Assembly: GCA_031260865.1 (NCBI GenBank)
Contig: JAISKQ010000151.1
Location: 1 to 10,171 of the forward strand
Length of the DNA stretch: 10,171 bases
Source of the DNA: Prevotella sp.
GTDB taxonomy: Bacteria > Bacteroidota > Bacteroidia > Bacteroidales > Dysgonomonadaceae
Reading direction: 5' to 3'
Shown here in pieces: positions 5,830-10,171 of this stretch. The translations under genes were made by a program, and so were the position numbers. The notes beneath the pieces were generated by a model. It was not told where the DNA came from. It did not search any database and saw only the letters and a program-made list of their open reading frames with translations. Position 1 is the stretch's first letter. Every line of letters starts with the position of its first letter.

Positions 5830-7296
5830 TTAATCTACCGGAACGAAATATTTTTCGCCAAGTTCCATTACCGAACCTACCTTTTCTATTTCAAGGAAAG
5901 AAGTTCCGCCTTTACCGTCTGTGAAAGTTCCACTCAGGTAAGTAACATAATCGCCGGTGCTTAATACGCCGTCCAGCTGAAGTTGGTTCAAAGCTCTCAT
6001 GAAATATTCCTTGTGGTTTTTTGTGAAACCCGCGTCTTCCTGGAAGTGAGGATCTACACCGTAGCTGAGAGACAGCCAGCGTGCCACTTCTTCTTTGTTG
6101 CAAAACGCATATACCGGACATTTGCTACGGAACGCGGCAAGAGTACGAGCTGTGCGTCCTGTCATACTATCTGTCACAATAGCTTTCACACCCAATTGGT
6201 TACAAGATTTCACCGCTTGTTTGGCAAGAAATGAAGTTCTTCCGTATTCTTTGTCTTTGAAAGGAACAGGCATTGCTTTTTCTTCCAATTTCGATTGTTC
6301 CGCCGCGGCAGCTATTTGAGCCATCGCGCGAACCGCTTCGACAGGGTATTTACCGTAAGCTGTTTCTCCACTTAACATCACAGCGTCGGTTCCATAATAT
6401 ACCGCGTTGGCTATATCTGTTACTTCGGCGCGTGTAGGACGCGGATTCTCAATCATTGTATGCAACATTTGAGTAGCGACGATAACCGGCTTCTTATATT
6501 CTATCGATTTGCGGATAAGCAAACGTTGGATTCCCGGAATTTTTTCCTGTGGAACTTCTATACCCAAGTCACCGCGGGCAACCATTACACCGTAAGCGGT
6601 TTCATAGATTTCGTCGATGTTGTCGACGCCTTCCTGATTTTCTATTTTAGCGATGATTTTGATTGGGCTGTTATGTTCGTCCAGAATTTTCTGTACGTCC
6701 AATACATCTTGTTTGTTTCTCACGAATGAGTGGGCAATAAAGTCCGCGTTGTTTTTGATGGCAATCTCAATGCTTCTTTTATCTTTCGCGGTGATTGAAG
6801 GAAGATTAACTTTCACGCCGGGTATATTCACACTCTTGCGGCTGCCGATTGTTCCGTCATTTTTCACTTCACAAAGCAGATAATCTTCAGTTTTGTCGAT
6901 TACTTTCAGTCCTGTCTCACCATCATCGATCAAAAGCATACTGCCAACAGGCACATCTTCTACAATGCTGGGATAAGACAAAGAAATTTGTTCCGGTGTG
7001 GATAGGTAACTAATATCTCCGATAACTTTGATTTTATCACCTATTTTAACAACTATTTTCTCACCGGAAGCTGTAGCTGTAGTACGTATCTCCGGACCTT
7101 TAGTGTCCATCATAATACCAATGTGTGAAGATACGGCGCGTACATTAGTCATTACTTGAACAAACCCTTCTTCGGTCATATGAGCCGAGTTCATTCTCAC
7201 AACGTTGATTCCTTCATTATACAATGATCGAATAAAATCAACATCACAACGCATGTCTGAAATTGTAGCTACAATTTTCGTTTTTTTCTGAGTCAT
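5830..7296 (-). CDS. pyk: Pyruvate kinase
   Basis: This enzyme converts phosphoenolpyruvate and ADP to pyruvate and ATP, the last step of glycolysis, in the cytoplasm. The 488 residues cover the whole family. The N-terminal strand is TKIVATI (6-12), and the ATP/K+ region has R34 and N36. DTKGPEIRT (64-72) precedes the B domain (about 73-160). The catalytic barrel has K217 and E219 in AKIENQEGVDN, RGDLGIEVP (241-249) with D243 for metal binding, and TQMLHTMIENPRPTRAEVTD (275-294) with T275. MLSGETAYGKYP follows at 307-318. The C-terminal regulatory domain is complete (about 350-488). The residue matching the potassium ligand Ser76 of rabbit enzyme is Ala38, although E69, the K+-dependence marker, is kept. 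It starts 56 bp after aroQ on the same strand, with no good promoter in the gap, so it is probably co-transcribed with aroQ. Confidence 0.98.
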   Translation of the reverse strand: MTQKKTKIVATISDMRCDVDFIRSLYNEGINVVRMNSAHMTEEGFVQVMTNVRAVSSHIGIMMDTKGPEIRTTATASGEKIVVKIGDKIKVIGDISYLSTPEQISLSYPSIVEDVPVGSMLLIDDGETGLKVIDKTEDYLLCEVKNDGTIGSRKSVNIPGVKVNLPSITAKDKRSIEIAIKNNADFIAHSFVRNKQDVLDVQKILDEHNSPIKIIAKIENQEGVDNIDEIYETAYGVMVARGDLGIEVPQEKIPGIQRLLIRKSIEYKKPVIVATQMLHTMIENPRPTRAEVTDIANAVYYGTDAVMLSGETAYGKYPVEAVRAMAQIAAAAEQSKLEEKAMPVPFKDKEYGRTSFLAKQAVKSCNQLGVKAIVTDSMTGRTARTLAAFRSKCPVYAFCNKEEVARWLSLSYGVDPHFQEDAGFTKNHKEYFMRALNQLQLDGVLSTGDYVTYLSGTFTDGKGGTSFLEIEKVGSVMELGEKYFVPVD

Positions 7297-7352
7297 AAAT
7301 GATTTAATTATTTAAAATGTATTCTATTTCTTTAAAATATCGCGCGATTTTA

Positions 7353-7778
7353 TTATTTCTCTGCTTTCAGAAAATAATCAATCGCCAGTTCGTATGATAA
7401 TAGTCCTAATCCAATGATAGAACCTTGACAGGCCGCGGCAATCATTGATTTGTGCCGAAACTCTTCCCGAGTATGGATATTTGAAATATGGACTTCAATC
7501 ACAGGGGTCTTTACAGCTTTTATCGCGTCATGAATGGCTACGGATGTGTGCGTATATGCTCCCGCATTGAGCGCTATGCCATCGTATGAAAATCCGACTT
7601 CGTGGATTTTGTCGATTATTTCACCTTCGTGATTAGACTGAAAATAAGATAAATCACAATTGGGGTATAACTGCTGTAAGCGGGTGAAATACGTTTCGAA
7701 AGACGTGCTTCCATAAACGTCGGGTTCCCGTTTTCCTAACAGATTCAGATTTGGCCCATTTAGTATCAATACCTTCAT
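7353..7778 (-). CDS. aroQ: Type II 3-dehydroquinate dehydratase
   Basis: This enzyme dehydrates 3-dehydroquinate to 3-dehydroshikimate, step three of the shikimate pathway to aromatic amino acids; type II enzymes are cytoplasmic dodecamers. Its 141 residues match the family length. The N-terminus is LILNGPNLNLLGKREPDVYG (4-23) with R17 and the catalytic Y22 in the flexible lid. Next come FQSNHEGEIID (46-56), LNAGAYTHTSVAIHDAI (70-86) with N71, and EVHISNIHTREEFRHKS (95-111) with the catalytic base H97 and R108. The flavodoxin-like fold is complete. A perfect -7 box lies 48 bp upstream. pyk follows on the same strand. The substrate chemistry links to phosphoenolpyruvate, which feeds both the shikimate pathway and pyruvate kinase, a possible reason for the pairing. 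Confidence 0.97.
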   Translation of the reverse strand: MKVLILNGPNLNLLGKREPDVYGSTSFETYFTRLQQLYPNCDLSYFQSNHEGEIIDKIHEVGFSYDGIALNAGAYTHTSVAIHDAIKAVKTPVIEVHISNIHTREEFRHKSMIAAACQGSIIGLGLLSYELAIDYFLKAEK

Positions 7779-7826
7779 TATATCAACTTCTTAGCTCTCT
7801 TCTTTTGAGCTTTTCTTAATCAGGCA

Positions 7827-7834
7827 CAAAAGTA
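7827..7834 (-). promoter_or_regulatory. Bacteroidota -7 promoter element for aroQ-pyk
   Basis: On the minus strand TACTTTTG (7834-7827) matches TAnnTTTG exactly and ends 48 bp before the aroQ ATG. No TTG stands at the expected -33 place; instead a perfect 12-bp palindrome, TATAAATTTATA (7853-7864), lies at about -30 to -41. That palindrome could bind a regulator or be chance in AT-rich DNA. Confidence 0.58.
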
Positions 7835-7878
7835 CTATTTTTTTTTGAAAGATATAAATTTATAACAATTAATAATGA

Positions 7879-7898
7879 AGTTTAGTTTAGTTTAGTTT
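7879..7898. repeat. Four tandem copies of AGTTT across a stop codon
   Basis: AGTTT is repeated four times without interruption (AAACT on the coding strand). The run contains the last residues and the TAA (7887-7889) of the PLP-enzyme gene. Because the stop lies within the third coding-strand copy, adding copies or losing one leaves the protein unchanged. Confidence 0.85.
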
Positions 7899-9149
7899 CT
7901 CCAACGCTTGCAAAATATCGGCTTGTAAATCGCTGATGTCTTCCAGTCCTACGGATAAACGCATCAGATTATTTTCTATACCCATTATTTCTTTCAGTTC
8001 GGGAGAAAATGTTCCGTAAATCGTTGATTCGGGGTGGATGATTAATGTCTTATTGTCGAAGAGATTGGTCGCCCTGCGAATGATTTGCAGCTGATCCATA
8101 AACGTATAACAATCTTCCTTGCTTTTGAGGCTGAAAGTCAGCATTGCTCCCGGATTTCCTGTAATCAGCTTGTCCGAAATATGTTTGTATGACGAGCTTT
8201 CCAATTTAGTGTATCCTACCTTTACCACGTCTTTGTTATCCGATAGGAATTGAGCTAATTGATACGCTGTTTCCGACATTTTTTCAAATCGCAACTGTAA
8301 ACTCTCCATGCCTAAAGATTGCAGAAAAGCCGTTTCGGGATCCATCGCCGCTCCTATATTGCGCGCTATTTCGCGTTTCAGTTTGAAGGAGAATCGCGAC
8401 ATCGCGTCTGTTTGCGCCACATCCGCTAATCGCTTGTTGTGATCCCAATTGAACGTGCCGTAATCCAAAATCGCACCGCCGATACTGGTCGCGCCGTTGG
8501 ATATATATTTTGTCGTGGAAACGACTTCAATATCCACGCCTGCTTTTCGCGCGTCGAACCCGCACCAAGGGATAATCGTAGTATCCACTATCATTGGTAC
8601 GTTCCGGGCTTTTAATATTTTTGATATTTCGGGCAAATTGGCGATTTCAAGATGCGGATTCGTTATCAGTTCGCAAAAGAAAGCGCATGTGTTTTCGTCT
8701 ATGGCTGATGCGATCTCTTCGAGATTATCTGTATTCACAAAGCGGACTTCTACTCCAAAAGCGGCAAGGGTAAATTGAAAAAGCGAAAACGTATTGCCAA
8801 ATATGTGCGGCGATGCCACAATGTTGCCCCCCGCATAGGTCAAAGTAAGGAATGTGTTTGATATAGCCGCCATTCCCGAAGCCACCATCATTACATTTTC
8901 GGCGCCGGAGGCAGCTTTTATTTTCCGTTCCAGATTTTCCACGGATGGATTTGTGATACGCGTATAGGTGTGCGATGCTATTTCTTCTTTATATTGGAAA
9001 GCCGCTTCTATGCTTTTCGAATCGGCAAATTCAAAAGCTGCATTGCGGTATATAGGCATGGATATTGCCCCGTGTACATCTTCTTTTGTGAATTTTTCGC
9101 TAATGACGCGAGTGGAAAATTTCTTTTCTTGTGAATCTTTTTGAACCAT
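7887..9149 (-). CDS. PLP-dependent Cys/Met metabolism enzyme (O-acyl-homoserine sulfhydrylase or methionine gamma-lyase type)
   Basis: This 420-residue fold-type I PLP enzyme of the cystathionine gamma-synthase family acts in the cytoplasm on sulfur amino acids or their homoserine-ester precursors. Visible landmarks are Y62 and R64 in YTRITNPS (phosphate contact from the partner subunit), the SGMAA turn (91-95), D189 (pairs with the PLP ring nitrogen), the Schiff-base K214 in STTKYISNGATSIGG, and R397 in MRLSVGLED (substrate carboxylate). The stacking position, usually Tyr in gamma-lyases, is Phe117 in HIFGNTFSLF, as I recall in O-succinylhomoserine sulfhydrylases. The His often before the S-x-T-K motif is Val210, and the late motif is HPESTIY rather than HPASTTH. 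These changes make the exact reaction uncertain. It has its own -7 box and ends in an AAACT repeat. The neighbouring genes do not indicate its pathway. Confidence 0.9.
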   Translation of the reverse strand: MVQKDSQEKKFSTRVISEKFTKEDVHGAISMPIYRNAAFEFADSKSIEAAFQYKEEIASHTYTRITNPSVENLERKIKAASGAENVMMVASGMAAISNTFLTLTYAGGNIVASPHIFGNTFSLFQFTLAAFGVEVRFVNTDNLEEIASAIDENTCAFFCELITNPHLEIANLPEISKILKARNVPMIVDTTIIPWCGFDARKAGVDIEVVSTTKYISNGATSIGGAILDYGTFNWDHNKRLADVAQTDAMSRFSFKLKREIARNIGAAMDPETAFLQSLGMESLQLRFEKMSETAYQLAQFLSDNKDVVKVGYTKLESSSYKHISDKLITGNPGAMLTFSLKSKEDCYTFMDQLQIIRRATNLFDNKTLIIHPESTIYGTFSPELKEIMGIENNLMRLSVGLEDISDLQADILQALEKLN

Positions 9150-9176
9150 GAGTTACAAATTTGATAAATTGAGCAT

Positions 9177-9184
9177 CAAAGGTA
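9177..9184 (-). promoter_or_regulatory. Bacteroidota -7 promoter element for the PLP enzyme gene
   Basis: On the minus strand TACCTTTG (9184-9177) is an exact TAnnTTTG, 27 bp before the ATG at 9149, within the 73-bp gap after the 204-residue gene. No clear TTTG is seen at -33. The leader would be about 20 nt. It suggests that the enzyme gene is not dependent on read-through from upstream. Confidence 0.55.
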
Positions 9185-9222
9185 TAAAAGACTTATGATA
9201 TTTCTGTTAAAATAAATTTGAA

Positions 9223-9837
9223 TTATTTCTTGCCGTCTAAATCTTTTCGTCTAACGACAGGCACGTCTTTGTCATTGATGTAGAGCACAGGAAAATAACC
9301 TTCATTTAAGCTCCATCCGGCATTTCTTTTTGCTATTTCTTTCTTTGGATAAGCACGCATATACATATCGGTGTTGCTTTCGTCATGATGTATCGATACG
9401 GCTTTTTTCCTGAAAGGGGCGTTATTTTTAGCAAGTAGCTCTTGCAAGGATATTTCCTTTGCCAGATTGGTGATGTAATATTTGTCGTACCGATGTGTGT
9501 CATTCACAAAAACGGCATAGGTGTAACCATCTTTATCTCCCACACTTGCCGCTAAACAAACATGAAAAGCGCCTTGGGCGACCATCGCGACCTTTTGCAA
9601 ATGTTTCTTTATCGCTTTCAGCCAGATAGTACCTATGATGAATAATATAAGGTATGGTATGATGTACAAAGAGAAAAGCATATCGATATTGAACAAGTAT
9701 AATATACCTGTCAATCCGGCGAATAAAAAACAAACGGGCGCTATCATCAATATATTTTTCCACCACATTGTGCGGTTCAGATAACTTTTTCTGAAGTCGT
9801 TGTCTTTTTCCAGTTTAGCAAAATCGTTTTGTTTCAT
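9223..9837 (-). CDS. Membrane protein with two TM helices and a soluble C-terminal domain, function unknown
   Basis: This 204-residue protein matches no family I recognise. Residues 1-27 are charged and hydrophilic, followed by two hydrophobic segments (about 28-49 and 54-74) joined by a very short turn. A basic stretch (KAIKKHLQK, 74-82) and a 120-residue mixed domain come next. By the positive-inside rule both ends are cytoplasmic, so the C-terminal domain should face the cytoplasm. That domain has aromatic-rich strands (GYTYAVFVNDTHRYDKYYITN, in two pieces around residues 104-124) and a short basic tail ending KK. There is no signal peptide or Cys pattern. A near-consensus -7 box lies 25 bp upstream of the ATG. 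The frame is long and its composition is protein-like, so the gene is real. It is not obviously linked to the PLP enzyme downstream. Confidence 0.85.
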   Translation of the reverse strand: MKQNDFAKLEKDNDFRKSYLNRTMWWKNILMIAPVCFLFAGLTGILYLFNIDMLFSLYIIPYLILFIIGTIWLKAIKKHLQKVAMVAQGAFHVCLAASVGDKDGYTYAVFVNDTHRYDKYYITNLAKEISLQELLAKNNAPFRKKAVSIHHDESNTDMYMRAYPKKEIAKRNAGWSLNEGYFPVLYINDKDVPVVRRKDLDGKK

Positions 9838-9862
9838 ATCGAACTACATTTTAATATTTATG

Positions 9863-9870
9863 CGAAAGTA
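9863..9870 (-). promoter_or_regulatory. Near-consensus -7 element for the 204-residue membrane protein
   Basis: TACTTTCG on the minus strand (9870-9863) differs from TAnnTTTG at one base and ends 25 bp before the ATG at 9837. No -33 element is clear. It is the best candidate in this spacer, but weak. Confidence 0.35.
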
Positions 9871-10088
9871 AAACTTAGTTCTATTTTTTTTATGACGGAG
9901 TCCTGATTTCTATCATTCTTTATGTTAAATTAATCTAAAGTCACGGCTATTCTTTATTATCCTTTGCTTGTCTTAAGAAACAGTCGCTATATAAATCGCC
10001 TGATAATTTGTAAAGTCTTCATATCTATCAATCCGTCGTGATATTTATCTAATACTCGCTTTAAAAACTTAATCAAACACAGACGAAA

Positions 10089-10118
10089 TAAGGCGCAATC
10101 TATTGTGATTACACCTTA
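10089..10118 (-). terminator. Probable terminator of a minus-strand gene beyond the right edge
   Basis: On the minus strand a 12-bp stem (UAAGGUGUAAUC with GAUUGCGCCUUA) closes a 6-nt loop, ACAAUA, and a fairly U-rich AUUUCGUCUGUGUUU follows. Two pairs are U-G wobbles that pair only in minus-strand RNA; on the plus strand they would be C-A mismatches. This points to minus-strand transcription entering from the right. Confidence 0.55.
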
Positions 10119-10171
10119 CTATACGATCTATGAATTTACATACTTTTACTTCGATTTTATCAATCTTCCTA

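Larger units (their letters stand above)
9838..10171. other. 334-bp stretch without a recognisable gene
   Basis: The stretch is AT-rich. On the minus strand it holds a possible promoter near 9863-9870 and a terminator hairpin at 10089-10118. The only open frame touching the right edge on the minus strand (10069-10170, 33 residues) has no start and no family resemblance, and is no longer than expected by chance. I see no tRNA, riboswitch or mobile-element end. Confidence 0.6.

Noticed and set aside
5983..6883. Plus-strand frames of 74-89 codons within pyk
   Set aside because: These are antisense shadows of a highly conserved gene, with low-complexity and unfamiliar translations.
7339..7348. 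Palindrome ATCGCGCGAT in the aroQ-pyk gap
   Set aside because: It is short, with no loop for a stable hairpin, and no promoter is seen beside it that it could control.
7879..7898. AGTTT repeat as a phase-variation switch of the PLP enzyme
   Set aside because: The stop codon lies within the third coding-strand copy, so gaining copies or losing one does not change the protein; the repeat is also too short to be a likely contingency locus.
10069..10170. Open frame of 33 residues reaching the right edge on the minus strand
   Set aside because: It has no start codon and no family resemblance, and its length is expected by chance. The terminator-like hairpin also lies inside it.
9223..10171. A defence or mobile-element locus at the right end
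   Set aside because: No nuclease, toxin, transposase or recombinase motif, terminal repeat or att-like duplication is visible; the 204-residue membrane protein has no recognisable effector features.

Overview
The window looks like a Bacteroidota chromosome, most likely order Bacteroidales. The DNA is AT-rich. Perfect or near-perfect copies of the Bacteroidota -7 promoter element TAnnTTTG lie in front of several genes, and Shine-Dalgarno sequences are almost absent from gene starts. The protein families also fit: a ComM with a Cys-rich insert, GT9 and GT4 transferases of the type found in Bacteroidota, and a pyruvate kinase with an N-terminus I associate with this phylum. I cannot name the genus.

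Left part (1-5343, plus strand). The window opens inside the 3' end of comM/yifB, an AAA+ ATPase linked to DNA uptake and recombination. Four genes follow that look like a lipopolysaccharide core or lipooligosaccharide assembly module, in two transcription units. The first unit (766-2950) has a small GT-A glycosyltransferase and, 7 bp later, a fusion of a GT2 glycosyltransferase to a WaaP/KdkA-like LPS sugar kinase. A probable terminator and a clear Bacteroidota promoter follow. The second unit (3185-5343) has a GT9 heptosyltransferase-like enzyme whose stop overlaps the start of a GT4 glycosyltransferase by ATGA. Together these genes could add several core sugars and one or more phosphates on the cytoplasmic face of the inner membrane.

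Middle (5344-5829). This convergent region has no large gene. It holds a 56-residue two-helix membrane protein on the minus strand (5440-5610) with a well-formed promoter of its own, and a strong terminator hairpin belonging to the next gene.

Right part (5830-9837, minus strand). Genes are given in order of transcription, from the right. A 204-residue two-TM membrane protein of unknown function comes first, then a PLP-dependent Cys/Met-metabolism enzyme with its own -7 box. Last are aroQ (type II 3-dehydroquinate dehydratase) and pyk (pyruvate kinase), probably co-transcribed and ended by the hairpin at 5773-5809. aroQ and pyk both act in metabolism around phosphoenolpyruvate and the shikimate pathway. 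The last 334 bases hold no recognisable gene, but contain a probable minus-strand terminator of a gene beyond the right edge.

Most of the window is ordinary housekeeping and envelope biosynthesis. The most unusual points are the glycosyltransferase-kinase fusion with a Shine-Dalgarno-like site and in-frame ATG at the domain junction, the unlisted 56-residue membrane protein, and an alanine at a potassium-ligand position in the pyruvate kinase. I saw no defence system, CRISPR array, mobile element or RNA gene.
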